Assembly (NCBI GenBank): GCA_947650285.1
Contig: CANTFL010001373.1
Coordinates: 1 to 64,000 of the forward strand
Length of the DNA stretch: 64,000 bases
Direction: 5' to 3'
Source of the DNA: Hyaloperonospora brassicae
Taxonomy: Eukaryota; Oomycota; Peronosporomycetes; Peronosporales; Peronosporaceae
In this document: one piece after another, positions 41,890-51,661 of the stretch
How the letters are laid out: each line of letters opens with the position of its first letter
Position numbering within the stretch: the first letter of the stretch is position 1
Translations under genes and position numbers: made by a program
Notes under the pieces: generated by a model
The model's database searches: none
What the model was told of the DNA's origin: nothing
Seen by the model: the letters and a program-made list of their open reading frames with translations, nothing else

Positions 41890-44270
41890 GAGGTTAGCGA
41901 GTGAGTAGAGTGTGCCAACAAGGGTGTGGAAGAACTGGACGCTGACTTCTTGCGGCGCTTGGTCTTAGGATCGGTAGTAACCTTCTTTTCTTGGATGGGC
42001 TTGGCGTAAGGGTCTCAGAAGACCGCATCGATGAAAAGATCACGGTCTCGACGGGTGCGGGAGCCAGCGAAGTCGACGAAACTACCACAGAACTGACCTT
42101 GCCCGAAGACAAGATTATACTTGGCGCGAGAGATGAGATCGGGTTCGTGACTGGATCAGTAACCGGGTACAGCGACAGCAACGACCGTCGTTTAAGGTAG
42201 GCTTGCTTTAAGCTTGGATTTATCCACCGAAGCAGCGGCATGAGGTAGATGAACAGGGAAATTGGTCGACAAAGGGTCTGGGCTTGAAAAGGGTTCGGAC
42301 GCCACGGTCGTCGATCCGGAAAGGCAACGTGCCGACCGACAAGTCATCATCCGTGCTGGCGCCGAAAATGACCCAGCTGAGGACGGACCCCGTGTTAGTG
42401 GTGGCGTTAGGGATAAAGCTCTGGGAGACTTGGGCTTTGTCATGGGAGCGACGGAGACCTTGCGAATACTGGAGCAACCATATCCTGATTTGCGACACGA
42501 CTTGAATGGCGTCGTGGATGCGGGTAAAGCTAGAGAAGTGGAAGAAATCGTCGGAGGAAGCTGCAACGATGGAACGTTCCCCGAGACTAAGCCATAATAC
42601 TGGGGCGAAGTTGTCGGCGACGACGAACTGGCAGCAGACGTAGAAGTCACAGATGACGTCGTGAACACCACTGCGGACAATGGCGACAATCTCATCGACG
42701 AAGAGAAACCGGTGAAAGAGCGCAAGGGATCAGATGAAGCTCCAGACACTCCCCACGACACCGCTAAAACATTTATCACAGCAGAAGTGTTGGATACTTG
42801 AGGAAACCCCGAAGTAGAGGTAACGTCCTAACTGGAAGTGCTTCGAGAGACCAAAGACGACACACTGCAGATGACATCATTCGTCGTCGAAGTAGTAAAC
42901 ACTGTCGACGATGCTTGTGTAGTGGAAGGCGAGGGCGGAGGCGATGAGATGTCGTCGCCTGACACGAAAGTAATAGAAGATAACTCAGGGAACGATCCGA
43001 CGGAAGCAAGGACAACAGAAGCCGACGATCGTAGTGAAGCAGCGGGAGGAGGCGCCCCATCGACACAACGCGGGCATTCTCCGGTGCAATTCGTCGAGAA
43101 GAAGCCGCTGTAGACTCGAGACGCAAAACCATGTTTTGGAAAGTCGACGACCCACCGAAAGACATCACGTCCGGAAATCGCGTGGCGAGAAGACGACACA
43201 AGCGCAAATTTAAGTCCATGTCGCGGAGATGTATTCCAAAAACGTCAACACCGACCACAGCAGCAACCGTAAGGTGAGGGTCCAGCGGGCAACGAATGTT
43301 TCCACGACGGAAAAGTGCCTTCTTGTGCCGGTGACTTGTTTGGGCGGCTGATTGTCCGCTGAACAATCCGAACAGCGTGGGCATCACCGGTTCAGAAGGC
43401 GGCGGTAGATTTCTGGAAGTGGTAAAAATACGTGGTCGCGACGCCTTAACCCGTAATCTTTCGGGCTTCCGCGTCGGCGAGTTGGCTTGTTAGCTAATTG
43501 ATCTGCATGTATCGGTAGACAAGACCAGCCTTGGGCGTTGCGACCAATCGTTCAGCCGAGGCCAGACGATCTTCGCGATGTCGAGCAGCCTGAGCCGCAG
43601 ACGCTTCTTAGGAGTAAATTAACTTGTGTAGCCATTCAATGAGCTCGGTGGTCTTAAAAACTGCACTCTTACAAGTCTCAGACTCCTTCTCGGTTGTCGT
43701 CAACCGGTGGCATAAATTCACCGAATCCGTGACGGCAGCTTGAGTACGTCGTCGAAGAAAATCGTTCGAGTGCTGTGACTGCGCGAGTGCGCCGCAGAGT
43801 GACGGGATTGCGTCATAGTGATTTAAAGCAGGGACTTCATCAACCGTAACGAGAGCATTCAAGACCGCAATCCTCCTCGTTCGAGAAATTGTTTGCCGAC
43901 TTAATACATCAAGAAGAGGACGCGGCGATTCCAGCAGCGCGGCAATTAGTCGAGTAAATTCGAGTCCACGACCTTGCATGCGTTCTTCAAGGATCGAGAT
44001 GAGACGAAGAACGTCTGACGCTGCTTCAGAATCACGATCGCCCAAACCAAGAGAGTGAAAACTTGGTGGGGAAGTAGCGGCCGTCACTACCGAACCAAGA
44101 GATGTCACGGGGACAAGCTCTACGGATGCCGGTGAAGCCGCAGAAGCGGTCGGTGAATCGACGACCAACACAATAGGCGAAGGAGGTGAATCAGCATCAA
44201 GTCCGACCCTAATTTCACCGCCGAAGCCTGGTCGTCGACAGACTTCAAGGGATCACGCACAAGCCACTAA
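41890..44270 (-). pseudogene. Antisense ORF of the nested Gypsy (unknown protein)
   Basis: Starts about 160 bp inside the right LTR and runs against gag-pol. The first ~220 codons (44262-43608) are open and protein-like: a Ser/Pro/Val-rich start (VELVPVTSLGSVVTAATSPP), then helices (RLISILEERMQGRGLEFTRL, RRRTQAAVTDSVNLCHRL, TTELIEWLHKLIYS). After one stop it continues in frame with EASAAQAARHREDRLASAER, a likely coiled-coil. Further on, 42828-43199 and 42192-42779 share one frame and are Ser/Thr/Pro-rich and probably disordered. No plus-strand frame of 60 codons or more exists over 43114-45627. No known domain; function unknown. Confidence 0.5.
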
Positions 44271-44428
44271 CAAGACAAAAGTCAGACAATTAGCGGACGT
44301 AATAAGCAAGAGTACATGCACCATTATCTTAGCGAAGACGAGAAGCGGCGAGCGATAAAAAAACGACGAACAACAAGGCACAGAGGAAATGGAACAATGA
44401 AGTCGAGACGATCAACCGGTAGAAGGGA

Positions 44429-45571
44429 TTTAGAGGCAAATACCGAAATTATTAAAGAAGCTAAAGAAACGGTGGTCGGCGTTATTTAGTTCGTCAAACT
44501 CAAGGTCGTCAAATGAAAAGTCATCGAATGAAAGGTCATAGAATGAAAGGTCATCGAATGAAAGGTCATCGAACGAAATGTTATCGAATTGGAGATTATC
44601 GAATGAAACGTAGTCGAACGAAACGTCGTCTGGTTATAGGTCCTAAATGAAAGGTCATCGAATTGGAAGTCGTCGAATGACAGGTCGTCGAACTCGAGGT
44701 AGTCAACGAAAGGTCATTGAACGCAAGGTCGTCGAACGAAAGGTCGTCGGAAGAGAGGTAGTCGAATAAAAGGTCGTCGAATGAAACGTCTTCGAACTCG
44801 AAGTCGTCGAATGAAACGTCGTCGAATGAAAGGTCATCGAACTCAAGGTCGTTGAATCGGAGGTCGTCGAGCTCAATGTAGTGGAAGATAGAGCACAGAT
44901 CCAGGGTGCGAGAAGATTGACGAAGATTCATTACACTTAGTTTACGTATAAGGAAAGAGGAGAAGAACAGAGGACCACTCAACGGTTCATCGATAGGAAA
45001 AGAGATAAATCAATACAGTGCAAAAATTTCCAAGTCCATGACACGCGTACACTTAAGGTAAGTCCCTGCATTGGCTAGATTATGCCTGCCGTCGAATCTC
45101 GAGAGGCATAGCTTGTAGAGGTATCTACTGGTAGCGCCAAGAGTTAGGAATGACCGGGTTGGGCAGCGCTCGCTATCAGCGAAGGAAGGATTATCATCGT
45201 CGACGAGCCGGTGACCCAATAGACGGCACCGTTGAAAGTCTTGTCTAGAGACAAGCCGGTGGGTCTTAGCTGAGGGCATCGTAATTCTTCTAGTCGGGCG
45301 GACACTACGCCCGGTGACCTGTAAAAACGCGTAAGCGTCGGCTTCCACCCGTTGGTGTAAAGTCACAGGAAGAGATAGGTTTCGAGGATGCTGAGCTCAG
45401 GCGGACTTCTGGAGTAGTAGTTGTAAGGAATCTGCTAGGCGAAAGCCGCAACTGAACCCGAAGGGGCGAACTGCGTAAGGATTTATCCAAACATACTGGC
45501 CCGTTGCGCCGAATAAGTTCTGCTATTGTTGTGTTTGTACATTGAGGCTGTTAAACGACGGAATTGACTAA
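44429..45571 (+). repeat. LTR of the nested Gypsy, right
   Basis: Partner of 30896-32038 at a constant offset of 13533 bp. A short purine-rich stretch (AGAAGGGA) precedes it at about 44420 and may be the polypurine tract. Contains the same minisatellite (44491-44883) and the same short minus-strand frames, which are repeat features rather than genes. Confidence 0.82.
44491..44883. repeat. 15-bp minisatellite, second copy (right LTR)
   Basis: Same array, with the same unit number and order as in the left LTR, differing by only three substitutions by eye. Tandem arrays normally change length quickly, so the match in unit count supports recent homogenisation of the two LTRs. Confidence 0.85.
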
Positions 45572-46336
45572 AACATTTACCGCACTCGTCCAATAACGAG
45601 GATGAGTCCAACTCAATCTCCGGCCGAATGACCACTAACTCGAATAATTCTCCTGTCTGTAAGGCTTGGTTTAATTCGCCGTCAGACATTTGGTCTAGGT
45701 CAAAGAGAGGATATATGGGTGGAAGAGTATCAAGACTAATATTGCCAGCAAACTGGCCAGTCAACCCATTTACAAGCGTATATAGTGTATCATTACAATT
45801 ATCACTTCGTGACTTCTTAGACGTTGGGCGCTTACCAGTTGCCACCCTACGCTACGATTGTTTCCTTAAAGAAACCTTACGCCTCCTAGAGGCCGGGAAA
45901 GTAGGGTCGTCGTGGTTGCTATTTTTCTTAGCACGCTCTACACGTGAGCTCATGTCTTGAACGACATCTGGTGAGGTGTTACGTAACTCGAACACTTCAC
46001 CCAGTGGATTTACACGTACCACGTCACGTACAGCATCCGGGCCTAGCCATGAACACTCTGTCTTCTCGCCACCAATGTCCTTACCGACATTCAGTATGGT
46101 GCCACCTCGGCCGCCCTCTCTTGGTGGGATTTTACATGCCACCCCCCTCACATCAGAGGAATTTCATTCTTGATGTCTCGGCCATACGCCAACCATGCCT
46201 GCAGCATGCAGTGATTCAGTATCACTACGAGTATCACTCAACGGAGTATAACAGTCTTCACATACAGTTAAAGAGCTCTGCTCAAATTTCATGTCATAGA
46301 CATTCGAGCTAGTTTGATCCGACATACCAATGTCCA
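45572..46336 (-). pseudogene. Family A Gypsy linker between protease and RT
   Basis: Readable minus-strand pieces: MSDQTSSNVYDMKFEQSSLT (46164-46358); a Gly/Arg-rich GVACKIPPREGGRGGTILNV piece continuing to SPDVVQDMSSRVERAKKN (45852-46151); and a lysine-rich start then FELVVIRPEIELDSSSLLDE (45600-45845). The last is cut by the nested LTR. The charged, flexible composition fits a polyprotein spacer. Three frames are needed to read it. Confidence 0.7.
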
Positions 46337-46935
46337 TCACATTGACATCTTCCGCCAACGACTCGCGCCAATAGTGCTTTTGTTGCCCAAAAAGGTGGGT
46401 TTATGACTCTCCAAAGCTTCGCTTGGAACATTGCGCGTGGCGCCTAAGGTCTTAGACCTCCAATCGATCCATGGCTTATGTCGTTCAAGCAAAGCCATAC
46501 CTAGGATGAGATCATATCTCGAATCCAAATCAAGGACAAGACAGCGTTCTGTGCTATCAAAGTCCAAAAACTTCACGCCCAATTTCAACGGAACTTTAGG
46601 CACAGTAACGCGACTACCCGTCGCTAACCGAACAGTGATGGAATCACCGTCGTGCGCTTTGAGCGCCTCAGCATATTGCCGACTCCCCTCATAGGAACGG
46701 CGTCCAGTATAGTTGCATGACGCCCCAGAATCGATTAGAATCGACCAATGCTTCTCAAAGCCTTTAATCTTGGCCTCGGCGACTAACAAGCCAGACTTGT
46801 ATCCACGCTCTGTGCTGGTAGGCACAGAGCTCGGTGGGGCTAAGCCGTGTTTCACTCTACCTCGTAGAGAAGTGACAGAACTCAGTTCTACCCTAGTAGG
46901 GCGCCCCGCACCTACTGGGTGTCGACGTCCCCCCG
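46337..46935 (-). pseudogene. Family A Gypsy aspartic protease
   Basis: One frame is open from about 46935 to the stop at 46337. It has the active-site motif ILIDSGASCNYTGRRS (about 46700) and the C-terminal RYDLILGMALLERHKPWIDW (about 46490), so the whole retropepsin fold is present. It matures gag and pol. It lies one base back from the gag frame, and the frames overlap for only ~20 bp around a run of six G. The C-terminal ~30 residues then shift frame to the linker. It looks potentially active if expressed. Confidence 0.82.
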
Positions 46936-47946
46936 TGCCATACCAGGTTTCTGGTTGGGGCTGGGGTTTCGACCCATAGGAGTCGGTCGTTGCTTACGCA
47001 AAGGGCAAGTGGGTCGCAAGTGTTTAGTGCTTCCGCACATGTAACAGCGTCTCACCTCCTGTCGTTGCTCGGCAACATGAAGCTCAGCTTCACCTTCATC
47101 TTCAGCATGGCTGAGATCCATCGGTTCTGGATTACAGTAAGCCGAGGTGCTCGCAGAGGTTGCTCTCGCAAAGCTTGGGTTGTAACCATTCCAACCAAGT
47201 CTGGCCGACTTGAAGTTGTGCTTAGCATTTTGAGCGATGCTAACAGCCTCCGCAAAAGTAGAGGGATGGACTCGAAAGACCTCGGTCCTGGCAACGCCAT
47301 TACGAAGACCTTCCATGAAGACATTCACACAGACTGTCTCAGGGAGAGGGTCAGACTGCATATCAGCCATCAGAGTTCTCAACGCGTGGACATAGTCCCT
47401 TTACTCATTTAATCCATGACGCGTAGACAAGAAGCGTGAGCGCACGCGATGAGCCTGGTTAGGCGGCGAGAAAACTCGCAAAAGGTCTACCTTGAGCGAA
47501 TCCAATGTGGGAAACGCCAAGTAGACTGACGTGCCACACGTCAGAGCCCACTCTCTAGCTCTTCCGTAGAGCGTGGAGATAGTCAGCGAGACCCAATGGT
47601 ACTCCAGTGAGATAAGGTCAGAGATCATGTCCATCTCAATCTCACGGATCCAGAGGGTCAAGTTTCCCCCCTCTTTCCTGGAGTAATATTTGAAGTCCAC
47701 CCGAAAAGGACGAGGCTTAGCCTCTTTCGGTGGCATTGCCACGTAGTGTGTTGGCATACCCGACGCTAATTGGTTTTGAACCTGCTCTAGAAGGGCAGTT
47801 TCATACTGTATGAAGGTCTCAACTCCTGCATTGAGCACATCGGGACCTTGTGAAGGTAGGAGCTCCACATACTCTGGGCCTACGGCCGCGGTCAGCTTAT
47901 TAAGCGCGACCTTTTAAGCCTCGGAGAGGGGTGTGAATTTTTCCAT
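46912..47946 (-). pseudogene. Family A Gypsy gag
   Basis: ATG at 47944-47946 (MEKFTPLSEA), then a TAA at codon 11 (47914-47916). The same frame continues through LNAGVETFIQYETALLEQVQ, NLTLWIREIEMDMISDLISL and LLRVFSPPNQAHRVRSRFLS, to a second TAA (47401-47403), then LPETVCVNVFMEGLRNGVAR and a zinc knuckle CYMCGSTKHLRPTCPLRKQ. It ends at TAG 46912-46914. About 344 codons in one frame with only two nonsense changes: the best-kept gag in the window. Gag forms the particle and binds RNA. The retrotransposon-gag type order (helical capsid, knuckle) is clear. Confidence 0.85.
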
Positions 47947-47984
47947 CCTCACAGGGGGTTGGTCGTAACGACTCTGGCGTAGAT

Positions 47985-48002
47985 TGACTGCAAGTGCTAC
48001 CA
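47985..48002 (-). promoter_or_regulatory. Primer-binding site of the family A Gypsy
   Basis: On the minus strand TGGTAGCACTTGCAGTC starts two bases after the 5' LTR end (GCTACA). The leading TGG pairs with the tRNA CCA end. I cannot say which tRNA it matches. Confidence 0.6.
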
Positions 48003-48004
48003 AG

Positions 48005-48538
48005 TGTAGCGGAGCTACACAGCTCCGTAAGTCAGAGGAAGACTTTAACGCCCAATGAGCAACTTTGGGTCAGAACCAGACTCAAAGTGTCAACAGCTCA
48101 AAGAGCTAAGGTTTGGTTCAAAGAACTTGACTCAAAGAGTCAACAAGCTCAGAAAGCTTACGGTCCCTGTTCTAAAGGGACCAAACGATTTAAAAGAATC
48201 AAACGCACTGAGTGCACAAGGAGTAGCTGCCTTGACAAGGCGTTCCTACTTCCTTACGATCGCAAGACGCCTCAAAAAGGCACGTGTCTTTTGTTGATCA
48301 AAATGGGAACTGAATTTTATTTCTTCTTTTAACCTAAAACAATACCTTAGAACAAAGTGATTAACCTACTCGCTAATGTCCTAAATATCCTCTCAAAAGA
48401 TCTCGTAATCAATGGTCGACAGACATCAGTCTTCAACAATTGATACTTGTGTTCTAATATCACTTTAAAAGGGGATCCCATCCCTTATATGTACCACACC
48501 TTTTGTCGACTACCAGTCGACGTGTAATTCCATTACCA
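48005..48538 (-). repeat. Family A LTR, right (5' LTR of the split Gypsy)
   Basis: 534 bp, beginning TGTAGCGGAGCTACA on the plus strand as the left LTR does, and ending in a decayed hairpin (TGTAATTCCATTACCA). Two 50-bp repeat units start at 48079 and 48129. It is closer in its middle to the solo LTR 53424-53907 than to its own partner. Confidence 0.87.
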
Positions 48539-48741
48539 TACCTTGCTGATGTTGGGTAAGCGTCATTTTGTCACCACAGCGATGCAAAAAATTTTCGCAA
48601 AAATATGCATCGTAAGCTGCTTTTCTTAACAGGTATTTATAAAATAAACAGTTAAGTGCCAATATTCACGACACAAAGGGATCGTAAGCGACACTACAAT
48701 CGTATTGCGAGCAGTGCTTGTATTGGAGGATCAAAACTTTC

Positions 48742-49187
48742 TGTAACAGGGCACCGATAGTCACCTACTACTACAAAAAATACGTAGTAAACTCTCACTG
48801 ACAGCAGATGTTACCTGTGTCCTATAAGCTCACGTAAATAATACAGAGGAATGCTTTTAGCTACTAGACGATGGAAATTAGTAGTGGAAAAAGAAAATTT
48901 GTGTTGAAAATAATTATATTTGAGCTTACTCTCTGTCAGGTACGTGTACGTAATTATAAATAAATAATAATATGGATTGTGACGTTTTCTCACCACCCAT
49001 TGTACGTGTTGAGTTGCGATCGGTGTGCTAATTTAATTTTGTCTATCAACTAAAAAGCGGATCCTTAGGTCACTGATAGAATATCACATTGTGTTGTGAT
49101 ATTCTGTGATAAATATTCTGTGTAATTTATATAAATTTCGAAATATACATGTATGCTGATGTCATGTAATTATTTCACCCCGTTACA
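48742..49187 (-). repeat. Solo family B LTR with near-perfect target duplication
   Basis: 446 bp. The plus strand starts TGTAACAGGGC and ends with the hairpin TGTAATTATTTCACCCCGTTACA. Flanks are CTTTC on the left and CTTTG on the right, four of five bases equal, so this looks like a solo LTR left after recombination. The short plus-strand frame that follows at 49276-49503 is not supported as a gene. Confidence 0.7.
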
Positions 49188-49860
49188 CTTTGTATACATA
49201 GAAACGTGCGATAGCATGCAAGTGACACTCTCAATTACAACATGCAGCTAGGAATCCGTTGAGCACCTAAATCACGTGGCTGGCTGTATTGAAGATTATA
49301 AAAATAGGTCAATGACGGATTTGGTGGAATATCGTAGTGACTTTTTCCAGCGAAAGTATTTATGTATGTTGTTTTGCATTCTGGTCATCCTAATAATGAA
49401 CAGCCCTTCAACATTTGAGTACATTCCTATGGCGCACCATAAGTCTTCACCATATATTAGTCGAGCGCTAAGACGGTTTACTAGTGATACCCAAGTAGTA
49501 TGACTGAAAAAGTATATAAGAATAGCAGAGGAAACACTCCGGTTCATGACGCGTATACGCACACACTTCGGCCGGGTATGCATTAACTAGCCAATTGTAG
49601 TTGGGTAGAATGTCCGAGGCAAAAAGGCGGTATCTTATGGTATTAAACGAGTCCATCATTGGCTCGATTTGAGAGGAGCGGATGTAGACGGCGATGGCGC
49701 ATGTATGCCGAACTGCAACCCGTGGTACGGGATGCGATACCAACGTAACACAGGGAAGTAAAAGGTTAGGACAGTAAAGACACAGGCGATGAGATGATAA
49801 TCAAAGTACGAATAAGATTGAACTTCTTACTACTAGGTTGCAAACCATTATTCTAGGACA
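49188..49860. other. No feature supported
   Basis: Spacer between the solo LTR and the effector gene's downstream end. Frames up to 95 codons occur on both strands over the same bases, none with a motif. Confidence 0.5.
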
Positions 49861-50199
49861 TCACCAGGGTGGTCTACCATTAACTAGTTCATCATACATC
49901 ACCTTCGCGTGGATATTTATTTCGTCAGTCAGCGGCTTTGCCTTGTTCAAAGCATTAAGAACTATGTTCAATCGAGTATCCTTGTGGCTATTAACTCCAT
50001 GCAACAACATGAGATACGCCATCACTTCCTCATAGGTTCTACCTGTGTGCAGTAGACCAAGTACTTTATTGCCACTAAAGCTACTTCCGCGGTATAGGTC
50101 CTGATACGTTATGACCTGCTTGAGCCACGCACAAATGTCGTCTGTTGTAATCTTCTTCATCGCGACGAAATGCTGATTGATAGCTCCAAATGGCATTGA
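49861..50199 (-). other. In-frame continuation of the effector after a stop
   Basis: The same frame as 50200-51210 goes on after one TAG for 112 codons to TGA. It holds another helical LWY-like unit: DDICAWLKQVITYQDLYRG (Trp-x6-Tyr) followed by VLGLLHTGRTYEEVMAYLML. This matches the pattern of the earlier repeats, so the ancestral protein had about 449 residues. Either the TAG truncates a functional protein or the gene is a young pseudogene. Confidence 0.65.
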
Positions 50200-51210
50200 C
50201 TAGTACGCGATTGATAGACTTAAGCTGATTTTCTTCCACAACGTAAAGATCATCGTTTCCGTATGTTTTCGGTGTTTCGAAAGCAACCGTTGCTGAGCGT
50301 TTTCGGCAAAGCCACCCCGATGTTTCTTCCTTCGAAGGTACTCGAAAAATCTCACAACATCTTTTGGCTCGCCTCTACTCATCAAAGTGTCGACGATATA
50401 AGGTTCGGGTCGGTAGGGATTGTAAGAGTACGATTCACCCGGACCGATCCTCCCGCTCGTCTCTCTATTTTGTTTTTTGTTGAAGATGCTGACATACTTC
50501 AGCCACTGCGTGAGGTGTTTGTCGATCTTAGAATACCTCGTGCCATCTTGAACGCCAAGGTTTAGGATATCTTCAGAGAGAGGCAGCATATGGACGACTT
50601 CCTCGGGGTGTACGCGAGCCTCCAGATACGTAGTAAGCACCAGCTTAGCGGCGTCTTGATTACTCTCGGCTATCAATCTTAGCGTTCTGTCAAAGAAGTC
50701 TTTCATGCCATCGACGTTAAGGGAGCGTAATAATGTCGCCACGAAGTACTTTTTTCGCATGACGGCCCCCAGCAGTCGAACAGCAGCATAGGCGATATAG
50801 GTAGGACTGCGGTCAACAATCCATTTGAGGTGTGGAATCCACCACGCAAGTTTCTCATTCAGCGCACCATTTTGTACTGGAGCGTTGACCGGCACAGTGC
50901 TGCGGCTTCGGCGGATGGGCGGTTTATACCTGCTCAGGGATGACTCAAGAGTGGCTAGTGCTGAGGTCACCAACGGCCAAGATTTTCTCTCCTCCTTGTT
51001 TGGGTGAACGTGGTCGTTCTTATATTGAACCCGGTCGCGTAGTCCAAAGACTTTTAGTGTGTTTACCTTGTCGATCTTCAGATGCGGGAAAAGAGCGGAC
51101 TTGTTGAGAGGATCATCTCGGGTACGATTAACGAATCGTGTTGACGCAGGTTCTGCGGCGGTCCACTGGAAGGCGACAAAGGCAGAGAAGACACAAAACA
51201 GATTAAGCAT
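50200..51210 (-). CDS. Candidate secreted RXLR/EER-like effector, LWY-type repeats
   Basis: 336 residues from ATG at 51208-51210, chosen because MLNLFCVFSAFVAFQWTAAE is a good signal peptide; an upstream ATG at 51285 would bury it. Residues 55-58 read FGLR and 73-75 EER, the spacing expected of an RXLR...EER host-targeting region with the first Arg replaced. The rest is helical, with repeating units: TTYLEARVHPEEVVHMLPL, then HLTQWLKYVSIFN with VDTLMSRGEPKDVVRFFEYL. These resemble WY/LWY units of oomycete effectors. Such proteins are secreted by the pathogen and act in the plant; the target cannot be told from sequence. The gene is intronless and isolated among LTRs, a common setting for effectors. 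The reading ends at a TAG after which the frame stays open. Confidence 0.7.
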   Translation of the reverse strand: MLNLFCVFSAFVAFQWTAAEPASTRFVNRTRDDPLNKSALFPHLKIDKVNTLKVFGLRDRVQYKNDHVHPNKEERKSWPLVTSALATLESSLSRYKPPIRRSRSTVPVNAPVQNGALNEKLAWWIPHLKWIVDRSPTYIAYAAVRLLGAVMRKKYFVATLLRSLNVDGMKDFFDRTLRLIAESNQDAAKLVLTTYLEARVHPEEVVHMLPLSEDILNLGVQDGTRYSKIDKHLTQWLKYVSIFNKKQNRETSGRIGPGESYSYNPYRPEPYIVDTLMSRGEPKDVVRFFEYLRRKKHRGGFAENAQQRLLSKHRKHTETMIFTLWKKISLSLSIAY

Positions 51211-51305
51211 CTGGTCGTTTGAGAACTTTGGGGAATGAGAAACCAAATCGTGAAATATTGTAGCCACAAGCACAGGACCAACCAAGCGCCGCCTAGCCTT
51301 TGACT

Positions 51306-51553
51306 AATGGAGCTAGCTTCCGGATCTGATCGCCGTGTCAGCCCCCACAATCTCTAACTGATCTCATAACCACTCTGTGGCGACCGCCAGCTTCTATATC
51401 TCGTCGTCGCGATTCTCCGTGGCGACTGCCAGCTCCCAAATCTGGTCTGTGCACTGTTCTTCACCATTCGCTAGCTCTTAGATCCGGTTTCCGTACTCAA
51501 TCTGTGTCGGCCAATACTGATCCGATCGTGTCTCCGACTTCCTCTTCTTCATA
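51306..51553 (-). repeat. Decayed coiled-coil repeat, about 50-bp units
   Basis: The minus-strand frame starts MKKRKSETRSDQYWPTQIEY and repeats a unit close to DQIWELAVATENRDDEI four to five times, with stops (TAA/TAG) at a Leu/Gln-like position of several units. It lies immediately upstream of the effector's start but in a different reading. Probably a remnant of a coiled-coil protein; the family is not recognised. Confidence 0.5.
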
Positions 51554-51661
51554 GAGATGCTTCGCTGAATATCTTAAATAAAGCCAGGCGGCCTAAACTC
51601 ATCAGTTAATCACATATACAGGTCATCAAAAGACTACGGAGCAATTTTTCATGACGGTGTC

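Larger units (their letters stand above)
30896..45571 (+). mobile_element. Second Gypsy element nested in the family A element
   Basis: About 14.7 kb, bounded by direct repeats of ~1143 bp (30896-32038 and 44429-45571, exact offset 13533 with no indel). The plus strand reads gag, protease, spacer, RT, RNase H, integrase, chromodomain. A 3.8-kb region with minus-strand coding potential then precedes the right LTR. The family A polyprotein resumes on both sides: the protease-RT linker breaks at SLLDEC to the right of 45571 and continues with the FEDTKAAL segment left of 30896. No clear target duplication or TG/CA ends could be fixed, so the LTR ends are approximate to about 15 bp. Confidence 0.87.
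26136..48538 (-). mobile_element. Family A chromodomain Gypsy, split by a second element
   Basis: On the minus strand: 5' LTR 48005-48538, primer-binding site, gag 46912-47946, protease 46337-46935, linker 45572-46336, [insertion 30896-45571], RT and RNase H 29170-30895, integrase 27897-29169, chromodomain 27597-27896, antisense ORF, polypurine tract, 3' LTR 26136-26668. Without the insertion it is about 7.7 kb, normal for a chromovirus with an extra 3' region. All pol domains carry stops or frameshifts. No identical 5-bp target duplication is seen (ACAAC on the left, TACCT on the right), so the flanks may have been rearranged. Confidence 0.88.

Noticed and set aside
42776..43387. 203-codon minus-strand ORF as the true antisense frame
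   Set aside because: Its second half is a leucine/arginine-rich shadow of the Ser/Thr/Pro-rich frame at 42828-43199, which joins in frame to 42192-42779. The first part (43387-43200) may still be genuine.
45010..45366. 118-codon ORF, present twice (also 31477-31833)
   Set aside because: Inside both LTRs of the nested element; duplication follows from LTR structure, and the translation has no motif.
26131..48543. Target-site duplication for the family A element
   Set aside because: The flanking pentamers (ACAAC and TACCT) do not match.
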